Positions 53,426 to 61,250 of a stretch of DNA of 64,000 nt are shown here, in pieces. The DNA is from Saprospiraceae bacterium. Lineage in GTDB: Bacteria > Bacteroidota > Bacteroidia > Chitinophagales > Saprospiraceae. The notes beneath the pieces were generated by a model. It ran no database searches, was not told the DNA's origin, and saw only the letters and a list, made by a program, of their open reading frames with translations. Every line of letters begins with the position of its first letter. Position 1 is the stretch's first letter. The stretch covers positions 124,001-188,000 of the forward strand of contig JADKBS010000012.1 of the NCBI GenBank assembly GCA_016714985.1, written 5' to 3'. The position numbers were made by a program, and so were the translations under genes.

Positions 53426-54814
53426 ATGAAAAACATTCTGTACACCCTTATTTTATTGTCAATTCATGCAAAGGCACAAGTCCCGTCAAACGTGGCACCC
53501 CTGGATTTCTACCAGTATGGCGTTGTGCTGGAAATCCCCGGCATGAAAACAGTGGAGGTGCAAAAGGACATCCCTTACCAAACCAATGACAAAGGCAGCC
53601 TTTACCTTGACCTCTACAGGCCACCACAACTCAAAAAAACAGAAAAGCGCCCCGCCATCATTTTCCTGAATGCCATTGGAGACGAAGCAGGGAAGGCCAA
53701 GGTGAAGGAATGGGGCATTTATGCAAGCTGGCCGAGGCTCATCGCTGCTAACGGATACATTGGCATTAGTATGGAAGCCGACCCCGAACATATCCAGCAA
53801 AGCATAGAAGGCTTATTCGATTTCATCGCAAAAAACGCCCACCAATACCAAATTGACGCCGACCGCTTGGGGGTATATGCCTCCTCTGCCAATGTGCGGG
53901 GCGCAATGGCCTACCTCATGGGACAGACCGCCTCCCCCGGCATAAAGGCCGCTGTGTTGTTTTATGGATGGCCGCCTAGTGGCCCCTACCGCAAGGACCT
54001 CCCAGTCATGGCCATTATAGCCGAAACGGACGCCCGTCCTGGCTCTTATGACGAACTTTGGAAGGAAGTGCTCACCAACAAGGCACCTTGGACCCTGAAA
54101 ATGGCTTCCGGCCTTACCCATGCCTTCGACGCTTTTTGCGACAATGACGCTGCCCGACGTGTCATTCTGGAAGCCCTGGCCTTCTGGAAGACCCAGCTCG
54201 ACCCCGTCCCACAGCCCACTTGGGCCCCATCAACAGGACGGGAGGTGATTGCGCTCCGTTATACCAATGACCACGAGCAGCTGCTACCAAAACTAAAGGC
54301 GTTGGCTGACCAATATCCCAATGATGAATCGGTACAGTCCACCTATGCCGAAGCGCTGGTGCAGGCCCAGCAGTTTGCGGAAGCGGAAAAAATCTATTGT
54401 ACCTTGTTGGAAAAGGCACCGAAAAGCCACAATGCAAGGATAAGCCTCATCGTGACGCTCTGTAAACAAGGCAAAGTAGCTACAGCGGAAAACCAAATCG
54501 CCCAATTGCTGCAATCCGACCAACTTGATGCCAGCACCTATTCCAACCTTGGCTTCTACCTGCTGCAGCTCGAAAAAGCCGCCGATGCTGCGAAATATTA
54601 TGAAATAGCCCTCGCCTCGCAGCCCGATGGCTTTGATTATTACCATCTCGCCTGCGCCTATGCCCTCAACAACCAAGCCGACAAGGCCATTGGCGCCCTT
54701 GAAAAAGCCATCGGTTATGGCTATGGCCAAAAAAAGCAATTGGAAAACGACCCCCGCTTGGCACAGCTTATGGCCGATAAGCGGTTTCAGGCTTTGGTGG
54801 AGCAGTTGAAATAG
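53426..54814 (+). CDS. Exported alpha/beta-hydrolase fused to TPR repeats
   Basis: A 462-residue exported protein; ATG 53426 gives the leader MKNILYTLILLSIHAKAQ. Residues about 35-260 form an alpha/beta-hydrolase of the dienelactone-hydrolase/acetyl-xylan-esterase type (LYLDLYRPPQ, PAIIFLNAIG, VMAIIAETDARPGSYDELW, SGLTHAFDAF with the catalytic-type Asp and His). The nucleophile elbow reads YASSANVRG: Ser is present but both glycines of GxSxG are replaced, so catalysis may be altered. Residues about 280-462 are three to four TPR units (AEALVQAQQFAEAEKIYCTL, LGFYLLQLEKAADAAKYYEI) with a YGYGQ ending. Substrate unknown. Confidence 0.82.
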   Translation: MKNILYTLILLSIHAKAQVPSNVAPLDFYQYGVVLEIPGMKTVEVQKDIPYQTNDKGSLYLDLYRPPQLKKTEKRPAIIFLNAIGDEAGKAKVKEWGIYASWPRLIAANGYIGISMEADPEHIQQSIEGLFDFIAKNAHQYQIDADRLGVYASSANVRGAMAYLMGQTASPGIKAAVLFYGWPPSGPYRKDLPVMAIIAETDARPGSYDELWKEVLTNKAPWTLKMASGLTHAFDAFCDNDAARRVILEALAFWKTQLDPVPQPTWAPSTGREVIALRYTNDHEQLLPKLKALADQYPNDESVQSTYAEALVQAQQFAEAEKIYCTLLEKAPKSHNARISLIVTLCKQGKVATAENQIAQLLQSDQLDASTYSNLGFYLLQLEKAADAAKYYEIALASQPDGFDYYHLACAYALNNQADKAIGALEKAIGYGYGQKKQLENDPRLAQLMADKRFQALVEQLK

Positions 54815-55012
54815 CAGACGCTATTGCCTGAATCATGGTTTATGCAAATCATGGGTTGATAACATGCAATTCGCAGGAATGCACATCCGTGGCAACTTTT
54901 CAGCCAAACTTACCTTTAAAAAGCAAGGGCATCTATACCTTCATCTAAAATCATTGCACACCACCCAACCAAAGCCTATTTTGTTGCCGCAACAATACCG
55001 ACCAATTTTCCA

Positions 55013-56242
55013 ATGAAATACCTACATCTTCTTGTCGTCGTGGCCTTGCCGTTTTTCCTGTTTGCGCAAGCCCCCACCATTTACACGGTCTTAAACGTCC
55101 CCAACCCGAAAGACGGGGGGAATGGCTATGTGAGCGACCCGACCGGGATTATCGGCCCGGAAGCCGTGGCCAGCATCAATGCCATTGCGGCGTCCGTCGA
55201 AGATTCGGCTACGGCAGAAATGGCCGTCGTGGTGCTGCCTAGCATTGGCGAACAGAACCCTAAGGATTTTGCCACGGCGCTGTTCAAGCACTGGGGCATC
55301 GGCAAAGCGGGGAAGGACAACGGCCTGCTGATACTGACGGTCATGGACCAGCACCGCACGGAGTTCGAGACAGGCTATGGCTTGGAAGGGATACTACCCG
55401 ACATCATCTGCTACCGGGTGGGCATGCAGGTGCTCGTGCCCTTGTTCAAGCAGGAAAAATACGGCGAAGGGCTGACCGCCACGGTGCGCCGCTTTCAGGA
55501 AATCATGCAGGACCCCGCTGCGCTGGAAGAGCTGCGGGCCGAAGAGCGCCCGTATGGCCAGGACGGTACCAGCAAGGGCAATCCATTGCTCATTGTGCTG
55601 CTGGTCTATGCTGCCGTTTCGCTGCTGGCAGGCATATTATTGCTGCGCCATATCCTGTTGACCAACTGGGGCAAGGACGAGTTGTACGACAAGTACCAAA
55701 AAATCCAGCGGTTCCACTCCATTTTTCCGGCCATTTTCTTCCCCATCCCCTGCCTGCCCATATTCCTTTGGGCCAGTGGGTTGTTGAAAAAACTGCGCAA
55801 CCATCCCCGCTTCAGCAAGGTGAACGGGAAGCCCATGCGGAAGCTGAACGAAGGCGAAGAGGATGAATACCTCCAAAAGGGCCAAATCACGGAAGAGGAT
55901 ATACAGTCGGTGGATTACGATGTATGGATTACTAACGAAGCCGACGACATCTTGATACTCCGCTATGAAAAACGGTTTTCCAAATACAGCCCCTGTCCAG
56001 AGTGCGGCTTCAAAGCCTATTACCAGTCCCATTCGGAAACCATCCAAGCGGCCACCTATCACTCGACTGGCACCCGGGAACTGACCTATACCTGCAAAAA
56101 CTGCAACTACACCCACTCCAAAAGGGAAATTATCCCGATGATGACCCAGTCAAGTTCCAGCAGCGGCAGCAGTAGTGGTGGTGGCGGCGGTTCTTGGGGC
56201 GGCGGCAGGTCTGGCGGGGGTGGGGCAGGGGTGAGTTGGTGA
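55013..56242 (+). CDS. TPM domain membrane protein with zinc-ribbon and Gly/Ser-rich tail
   Basis: A 409-residue protein: signal peptide (MKYLHLLVVVALPFFLFAQ) and a TPM domain (about 35-175; VSDPTGIIGPEAVASINAI, AEMAVVVLPSI, FETGYGLEGILPDIICYRV). Two membrane segments follow (about 194-213 and 238-258). A cytosolic part has a four-cysteine ribbon (CPECGFKAY and CKNCNYTHS), and the tail is SSSSGSSSGGGGGSWGGGRSG-like. TPM proteins include the plastid photosystem II repair factor and YgcG. The tail suggests surface or membrane association. Function in bacteria is poorly known. Monocistronic. Confidence 0.87.
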   Translation: MKYLHLLVVVALPFFLFAQAPTIYTVLNVPNPKDGGNGYVSDPTGIIGPEAVASINAIAASVEDSATAEMAVVVLPSIGEQNPKDFATALFKHWGIGKAGKDNGLLILTVMDQHRTEFETGYGLEGILPDIICYRVGMQVLVPLFKQEKYGEGLTATVRRFQEIMQDPAALEELRAEERPYGQDGTSKGNPLLIVLLVYAAVSLLAGILLLRHILLTNWGKDELYDKYQKIQRFHSIFPAIFFPIPCLPIFLWASGLLKKLRNHPRFSKVNGKPMRKLNEGEEDEYLQKGQITEEDIQSVDYDVWITNEADDILILRYEKRFSKYSPCPECGFKAYYQSHSETIQAATYHSTGTRELTYTCKNCNYTHSKREIIPMMTQSSSSSGSSSGGGGGSWGGGRSGGGGAGVSW

Positions 56243-56298
56243 GTGGCCCTTCATTTTTCAATGTCTGCTGATAACGGAATTGGTGCGGCTGGTTTACA

Positions 56299-56733
56299 TC
56301 AGGCATTCCGCAAATCCCGCAGCAGGTTGAGCAAGTCGTCAGTGACCCGTGACCTTCCAATGTCGAAATCTTCCGATGTGATGATGTTTCGTAATTTTTG
56401 GTCATGGAGGTCATGCCAGCGAGCGGTACGGAGCAGCGTTTGTTTGGCGAGCATTTGCCGCTCGAAAAGGGCAGATTTGATTTGGCGACGCAAATCCCGG
56501 ACATCGTACCTGTCCTTTATGGCACGTAGCAGGCAAAACAGCCTTTCTTCGTTGCTTGTGCAGCCGGAAAGCAGGTCTATGTGGTGGCTCCAACTGAGCC
56601 GAAGCAGGATGGGAGGTATGTCGGGAGATTGTGGTGACACTGTAACCACAATCTTTTGTTCTGGAACACTTGGGATTTTCGGTTCAAAAATTCTGCTATC
56701 CTGAAAGTTTGCAGGCAGAATTGACCAATCCAT
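56299..56733 (-). pseudogene. DUF1016 (YhcG-like) N-terminal domain fragment
   Basis: A 144-residue product whose centre matches the DUF1016 N-terminal domain: PPILLRLSWSHHIDLLSGC, EERLFCLLRAIKDRYDVRDL and RRQIKSALFERQMLAK (RQI.S.LFER is the hallmark). Full YhcG-like proteins are 330-380 residues and carry a C-terminal PD-(D/E)XK nuclease domain, which is absent here; the frame ends LLNLLRDLRNA. It is either a remnant or a stand-alone N-domain. DUF1016 genes often sit in type I restriction loci, and an hsdR gene lies 4.5 kb to the right. Confidence 0.65.
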
Positions 56734-56824
56734 AGATTGTCAGGTGTCAAAAAAAACTCGCATTCGGTACAAACTGCGCCGGTCGTAGCCTTTCAATCCC
56801 GGCTCTGTTTTCAGCAACCATTCT

Positions 56825-56832
56825 TAGCTTTG
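56825..56832 (+). promoter_or_regulatory. Putative -7 element (TAGCTTTG)
   Basis: TAGCTTTG matches TAnnTTTG 42 bp before ATG 56875; CTGTTTTC about 18 bp upstream is a weak -33 candidate. Confidence 0.45.
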
Positions 56833-56874
56833 CGTTTGGCATTGCACCATATCCGTAAATCAAAACTTGGACGA

Positions 56875-57162
56875 ATGAAAACTTCAAATATTCTTTCCGC
56901 ATCAATCCTGACACACCTCTCTTCCTCCAACCTTGGCTTTTCGCAGGAGAAAATACTGGCAGGTGAAAAATGGGAAAAACTGACCAAGCAAAAGTTCCTG
57001 GCCGATTTTTTCAAAGATTTTTTTGTGAACCTCGGCGTTGAAGTGGTTGAAACGGGCGAAAAGATAACCGTGCTGCACAAAGGCGACCATTTCGAAATTG
57101 TGCAGGGCATCAATGAAAAGAGGTTGACTACGTGCTTCCCATCAGCACCCAAAACGTTTTGA
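56875..57162 (+). CDS. Protein of unknown function, N-terminal part (frameshifted)
   Basis: About the first 82 codons of one gene that continues in another frame at 57132-57566. No signal peptide. The visible part has KWEKLTKQKFLADFFKDFFV and VVETGEKITVLHKGDHFEIV, an alpha/beta pattern I cannot assign. Near 57120 adding one G turns EKRLTTCF into EKEVDYVLPIS, which joins the second part. A TAGCTTTG element stands upstream. The full product would be about 230 residues. Confidence 0.62.
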   Translation: MKTSNILSASILTHLSSSNLGFSQEKILAGEKWEKLTKQKFLADFFKDFFVNLGVEVVETGEKITVLHKGDHFEIVQGINEKRLTTCFPSAPKTF

Positions 57163-57566
57163 ATTTGATAGCCCATGCAGCAGACAACAAAATTGACGAA
57201 CAGGAAGCTTACCGGATTTTGGCCGTTTTATTTACGCCAATGACTTCCATATCGCTGAAAAATCCGTTGATGACCAATCATATTCCCCGATTTTTTAGCA
57301 GCATAGAGAACAATATACACGTCACCCTTTTTAATCCGACCAAAACGGAGTCTGTATCACATACGCTTATTTACCTTAACCGGGAGTGGATAGTAATCCC
57401 CGGTTTACACGGCAAACCCAAGCGGAAGTTTGAATTAAATGTGGCGAAAGCCCTTGAATACCAGAAGCATGTCTTTGATGCCCTCAAGACTAATTCCAGA
57501 AGAAATTGGTGGAACTTTAAACGTTTGTATATGCAGTGGCGGAAGGACGTGTCGGTCGCCAATTAG
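57132..57566 (+). CDS. Protein of unknown function, C-terminal part (frameshifted)
   Basis: Continues the gene at 56875. The real frame enters near 57120 with VDYVLPISTQNVLNLIAHAA, then EQEAYRILAVLF, FFSSIENNIHVTLFNPTKTE, IYLNREWIVIPGLHGKPKRK and a basic C-terminal helix (NSRRNWWNFKRLYMQWRKDV). No family recognised. Just after the stop lies a long inverted repeat (57580-57679). Confidence 0.6.
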   Translation: MLPISTQNVLNLIAHAADNKIDEQEAYRILAVLFTPMTSISLKNPLMTNHIPRFFSSIENNIHVTLFNPTKTESVSHTLIYLNREWIVIPGLHGKPKRKFELNVAKALEYQKHVFDALKTNSRRNWWNFKRLYMQWRKDVSVAN

Positions 57567-57579
57567 ACATACTTTTGTT

Positions 57580-57679
57580 CTTGCAAGTTGTAACCTTATC
57601 GTGCCCCATAACTCTAAAAAGCCAGTAAATACAAGGGGTTTCAGAGTTATGGGACAGGATAAGGTTGCAAACTTGCAAG
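57580..57679. repeat. Long imperfect inverted repeat (36-37-bp arms)
   Basis: Arms 57580-57615 (CTTGCAAGTTGTAACCTTAT and on) and 57643-57679 are complementary with a few mismatches and one indel around a 27-bp AT-rich loop. No T-run follows. It starts 14 bp after the stop of the preceding gene. Confidence 0.7.
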
Positions 57680-57820
57680 GACTAAGGGATGAAGGTGCAT
57701 ACTTGCGGCAACTGGTATTGAACTAGCTTTCATGGGAAAGACCCTGTGCCAGCAAGGGATTCCCTGTTATGTCAAGTCTTCCATTCATCTCCCGTAAAGC
57801 TACACACCCATTAGTGAAAT

Positions 57821-57920
57821 AAGCCACAGTTTAAGCCAGTGTTGAGCGGAGCGGCACTGGCGGGCCACTGCTACAAAACCGCCAGTGCCGCTTCGCTCAA
57901 CACTGGCTCGAACTGTGCCA
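57821..57920. repeat. Long inverted repeat overlapping the 3' end of a small membrane-protein gene
   Basis: The inner arms 57834-57863 and 57879-57908 are 30 bp with one mismatch (AGCCAGTGTTGAGCG core) around a 15-bp loop; weaker pairing extends to about 57821 and 57920. It covers the last 12 codons and the stop of the gene at 57871-58083. With the repeat at 57580 this makes a 340-bp palindrome-rich spacer with no other gene. Confidence 0.8.
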
Positions 57921-58083
57921 TAATTTTAGGTACAAAGGCACTGCTTGTTTGGAAAGGCAGAACACTGGCGACAACTGGATCCTCCCTGGAAGGACCACTT
58001 AACTTCCGTAGCAAGAACACAATGGCCACTACGAAGTGTAATAGCGAAATGGTGACGATGATATAAATGGTGTTCTTGCTCAT
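57871..58083 (-). CDS. Small single-pass membrane protein
   Basis: A 70-residue product with one helix (residues 5-26, TIYIIVTISLLHFVVAIVFL) and a short soluble tail (SGPSREDPVVASVLPFQTSS). The final residues EPVLSEAALAVL are encoded by an arm of a long inverted repeat, so the original C-terminus may have differed. It starts 11 bp after the DUF302 gene and is probably co-transcribed with it. No family recognised. Confidence 0.55.
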   Translation of the reverse strand: MSKNTIYIIVTISLLHFVVAIVFLLRKLSGPSREDPVVASVLPFQTSSAFVPKIMAQFEPVLSEAALAVL

Positions 58084-58094
58084 TTCAAGGCTGC

Positions 58095-58481
58095 TTAAAG
58101 CGTTTCGATTACCCGCCGCATTTTCTCCTGAACGGTGGCCGCCACTTCCCCAAGTGATTGATTATGAATGGCTTGCATGGATGCTATGGGGTCAACAGCC
58201 GACACCTCGACAGCGCCCAAGGCCGTTTCCCGCACGATGACGTTGCACGGCAGCATCAGGCCAATCCGCTCTTCGGCCTGCACGGCTTGGTAGGCAAAGC
58301 TCGGATGGCAAGCACCCAATATCCGGTAGGGCCGCAAGTCAACGCCCAGTTTTTTGTGGAGGGTTGCCTTTAGGTCTATTTCTGTCAATACGCCAAAACC
58401 CTCCGCTTGTAGCGCAGCAGTCACGGCGACAATGGCCGCATCAAAGTCTTTTTCAACGATTTTGCTGAAATGATAGCTCAT
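58095..58481 (-). CDS. DUF302 family protein
   Basis: A 128-residue protein of the DUF302 family: YHFSKIVEKDFDAAIVAVTA, GFGVLTEIDLKATLHKKLG, YRILGACHPSFAYQAV, IGLMLPCNVIVRE (CNV.V block) and AVDPIASM. DUF302 proteins are small soluble alpha/beta proteins with unproven roles, often near redox or metal genes. ATG 58481 is used; an in-frame start 18 bp earlier adds MRPKNN. It precedes a small membrane protein gene. Confidence 0.93.
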   Translation of the reverse strand: MSYHFSKIVEKDFDAAIVAVTAALQAEGFGVLTEIDLKATLHKKLGVDLRPYRILGACHPSFAYQAVQAEERIGLMLPCNVIVRETALGAVEVSAVDPIASMQAIHNQSLGEVAATVQEKMRRVIETL

Positions 58482-58604
58482 ATTATTTTTTGGGCGCAAA
58501 ATTAGCCGACTGTAAGGTGCCGCTTAGTGACAAATGTTGGTTTAAGGCTGATTTTGGTAGGGGCTGAACTACTTCTAACAACGTAAATCGTAAACAGATA
58601 ATTT

Positions 58605-59156
58605 TCAATCATTTATGCATTTCGTGGTTTCTCGCAGAACGATGCCAGGGGTCGTCTTTTTCTTGAAACAACTGGAGAATGCAGAAGACTTACGCCAACG
58701 GGTGTTTTTGCCATTCACAATCCTTTCCAATCTATCCAGCTTAAGGCGTTGCTGCTCTCGCATTTTTTTGATTTGCTCATACAATTCTTGCCAAAGTCGC
58801 CAAGGAATTTCTCGCTCTTCAAATCTATCACTGAAAGGCAGTTCTAAATCACTTTTCCAAGCAGAAGAAATTTCTTCTATTGCTATTGGCGGGGTAAGGC
58901 TGACGAACTCATTCATTTTTACACGGATACCTCCTGTCGCAACCTTATAGCCTTTCTTCATTATACATGCATAGTGTAGCCTTTTGCCATCTAGTGAAAA
59001 CAGCGCAATACTGTTTTTGGGCAATTTCCAAACCACAGGCAAAACATGAGTGATTTCACGACTTAGTCTTATTTTATCGTGGAATATCCTATGCGACTCT
59101 TCGTTTACCTTCGCTATGTATGTGCCGTATTCCCGAACATCTGATTGCTTTTCCAT
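58605..59156 (-). CDS. Unknown protein in AT-rich region, possible C-terminal frameshift
   Basis: A 183-residue soluble protein beginning MEKQSDVREYGTYIAKVNEE; strand-like centre SIALFSLDGKRLHYACIMKK and helical end WRLWQELYEQIKKMREQQRL. No family recognised. The last 30 residues (KSSAFSSCFKKKTTPG and on) look unnatural. Moving one frame near 58680 gives ILQLFQEKDDPWHRSARNHE and a stop at 58609-58611, so a consensus indel is likely. It lies 71 bp downstream of the RusA-like gene on the same strand. Confidence 0.62.
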   Translation of the reverse strand: MEKQSDVREYGTYIAKVNEESHRIFHDKIRLSREITHVLPVVWKLPKNSIALFSLDGKRLHYACIMKKGYKVATGGIRVKMNEFVSLTPPIAIEEISSAWKSDLELPFSDRFEEREIPWRLWQELYEQIKKMREQQRLKLDRLERIVNGKNTRWRKSSAFSSCFKKKTTPGIVLRETTKCIND

Positions 59157-59227
59157 AAATCATTAAAATAAACTATTTTGAGAACTTTTTGATTGTGTAT
59201 GTTCAGGTTGTTTTGATGTTTTCATAT

Positions 59228-60043
59228 TCAACTCCTACTTTTCCGTCCGAATAAGTTACTTATTAAAGACCTTTTTTTTTGAAAATAATCTTCTGCATCA
59301 TACACTAACATTTTATGTTTAAAATTCTTGAATAAAACATCATCGTGATTATTTAAACTGGAATTTCTAATGTTAATCATTGCAAAGCTGTCCTTACCTT
59401 TATGCCTGATTTTAAATAAATTTAGATGGTCAATATCTGCGTCATTGTGAAATAAATTACCTTGAAGTGCATCCATTAATGCTTTTGACATGTTGTCTAA
59501 GTCTCTATCATTGCTAAGGTTGCTCAAAACAAATACTACCAGCACACATAATTTATCGCCACGATTAAATGTTATTTCTTTATCAACGAAAGCTTGGGCA
59601 ATAGCCTCTTCGTAAGCACTTCTAAGGCCCTTGATTTTTGATAAGGCTTGCTTTGATTGAGGGTTTATTTTTAAAGGTATCAGTTTTATATTGGAATTGT
59701 CAGACAACTTGCAGATTGGACAATGGAATTGTGAAAGAAAATTCACCTTATTTGAAAGTGTTCCAGAAAAAACAGGAATTTTGACCTTTTTTTCCCTTAG
59801 GGCTAGCCCAAATAAAACTGGAGCTGGTGATGTCAATAAGGAAAGCGGATGTTCATCTAAAGTGTTAATCCATGCTGCTATTTTTTGCTCGTCCGATTCG
59901 CTAAGTTCCTCATCTAAGGATATGTTTAATGACTTTTCTTGATTGTAAGCTCGAATAACATAGTTTTTGATAAGTTCAAAATCTAAATTTGCCTCATTTA
60001 GCAATTGGATAAATTCATTAGTAAAAAGGCTATCTCCATTCAT
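59228..60043 (-). CDS. RusA-like Holliday-junction resolvase/endonuclease with extra N-terminal domain
   Basis: A 271-residue protein. The C-terminal part (about 125-220) matches the RusA fold: KLCVLVVFVLSNLSNDRDLD followed by NMSKALMDALQGNLFHNDAD and IDHLNLFKIRHKG. The D.DN..KA..DAL...(F)..D pattern holds the metal-binding aspartates of RusA. The first 120 residues are an extra helical domain with a CPIC pair (about residue 104). RusA proteins normally have about 120 residues and come from prophages. No other phage genes are here. The gene and its neighbours are AT-rich compared with the rest of the window, suggesting acquisition. Confidence 0.75.
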   Translation of the reverse strand: MNGDSLFTNEFIQLLNEANLDFELIKNYVIRAYNQEKSLNISLDEELSESDEQKIAAWINTLDEHPLSLLTSPAPVLFGLALREKKVKIPVFSGTLSNKVNFLSQFHCPICKLSDNSNIKLIPLKINPQSKQALSKIKGLRSAYEEAIAQAFVDKEITFNRGDKLCVLVVFVLSNLSNDRDLDNMSKALMDALQGNLFHNDADIDHLNLFKIRHKGKDSFAMINIRNSSLNNHDDVLFKNFKHKMLVYDAEDYFQKKRSLISNLFGRKSRS

Positions 60044-60126
60044 GATGGTTGTTTTAAATGATTAAATAAAACGGTAAACATGCAGGTTGAAGGAGTCGAA
60101 TCAAATATTTTACGACATTTTGCTTG

Positions 60127-60780
60127 TCAAATCCTTCTACCCTTTGAGTCACAAACCACCACGAATGGTTTTTGAAAATACAAAGAAATCTCGTCCCTCG
60201 CATTTACAGCTTCCTTATAATCTTCAAAAACTGTTTCCAAATAATACCGCCAATTACCTTCCTCTTCCTCACACAACAATTCACATTTGCATTTATTACG
60301 GTGATTGTAAAACTCACTATCTTCCATTTTGGTCTTCTTTGAAGCAATCTGAACTTTGTAAGTTATTGGAACCACCTGGGTATTACCCGTTTTGGGTTCT
60401 TTCTCTAGCTGCATTACTTTCAATTCTTGGAATGCCATCATGCCCTTTTTGCTCTTCGCTATTTTTCTTTCAAGGCGTTTATTCGCTTAATGTCGGGGTC
60501 TCTGCCAACGACATAAATATTTTTACTACCGTTTGGGAATACCTCTATCTTATAGCCTGCCAAGCTTTCTATCTCTGATTTCATCTTTGGGCTTATGTCG
60601 TCATTCTTCTTGTCAATTCTATGAAGCATCTGAAGGATTACACACATGAACTTGAAATCCGTTCAATGGCGTATCATTTTTGTTAAACACTTTGAATTTT
60701 AATGACAATTGAGCAGACCCCAAAACTGGGAAAGTAGTAAACATAGCAATTGAAAATTGAATCAATATATGTGTCTTCAT
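60127..60780 (-). CDS. Exported SPOR-like domain protein (two frameshifts)
   Basis: Joining three frames gives one exported protein. MKTHILIQFSIAMFTTFPVL (signal peptide) leads to FKVFNKNDTPLNGFQVHVCN. A first shift near 60625 leads to DKKNDDISPKMKSEIESLAG and YKIEVFPNGSKNIYVVGRDP. A second shift at a run of five A near 60460 (six A restore KEKIAKSKKGMMAFQELKV) leads to the end. The C-terminus, YKVQIASKKTK to ARDEISLYFQKPFVVVCDSK, is SPOR-like (peptidoglycan-binding). The start is 6 bp after the stop of the gene at 60786, so the two are an operon. Confidence 0.6.
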
Positions 60781-60785
60781 GTATG

Positions 60786-61223
60786 TTAATTTTTAGAATT
60801 CAAAAAGATTTTTCTAGGTTTTTTGAATTTGTACTTTTGAGTTAATGTGTCAATTTTAATTTCGTACCCATACTTTTGAAATTGAACAATAATCAAACCG
60901 TTAATAGTCTCGTTTTTATCTATCAAGCAGTTGAAGGTTCCATTTTCAGCAGAAACATCTTTTTGTTCCTGTCCAACAAAAACAAGTACACTATCCAAAG
61001 GGGTATTTTTTGAATCATAAACTGTGCCATACAGGTACTTAGTATTTTGTGCAAGTGAAACTGTCGAATCACATGATTTAGGTATTATCCATCCTAAAAA
61101 ACTACCTAAAATCAAACCCTTCCAACTTTGTCGGAATTCAGTCATAACTCCGATAGCGATTCTCGTAGGAAGGGATTGATTATTTGGAGAATTAGTAGCA
61201 AGTTGATTACTAGAGTTTGACAT
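60786..61223 (-). CDS. Membrane-anchored protein with carboxypeptidase-regulatory-like domain
   Basis: A 145-residue protein: polar N-terminus, one hydrophobic segment (about 32-47, SWKGLILGSFLGWIIP) and a beta-sandwich like CarboxypepD_reg (about 62-130; YLYGTVYDSKNTPLDSVLVF, ENGTFNCLIDKNETINGLII, VQFQKYGYEIKI). It lies 27 bp after the hsdR stop on the same strand and just before the SPOR-like gene, so hsdR read-through could express both. AT-rich. Function unknown. Confidence 0.68.
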   Translation of the reverse strand: MSNSSNQLATNSPNNQSLPTRIAIGVMTEFRQSWKGLILGSFLGWIIPKSCDSTVSLAQNTKYLYGTVYDSKNTPLDSVLVFVGQEQKDVSAENGTFNCLIDKNETINGLIIVQFQKYGYEIKIDTLTQKYKFKKPRKIFLNSKN

Positions 61224-61250
61224 TCTAAAATATTGTATTGTTAAATGCGT

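Noticed and set aside
59228..60043. Prophage origin for the RusA-like gene region
   Set aside because: No integrase, capsid, terminase or lysis gene lies nearby, so only acquisition, not a prophage, can be suggested.
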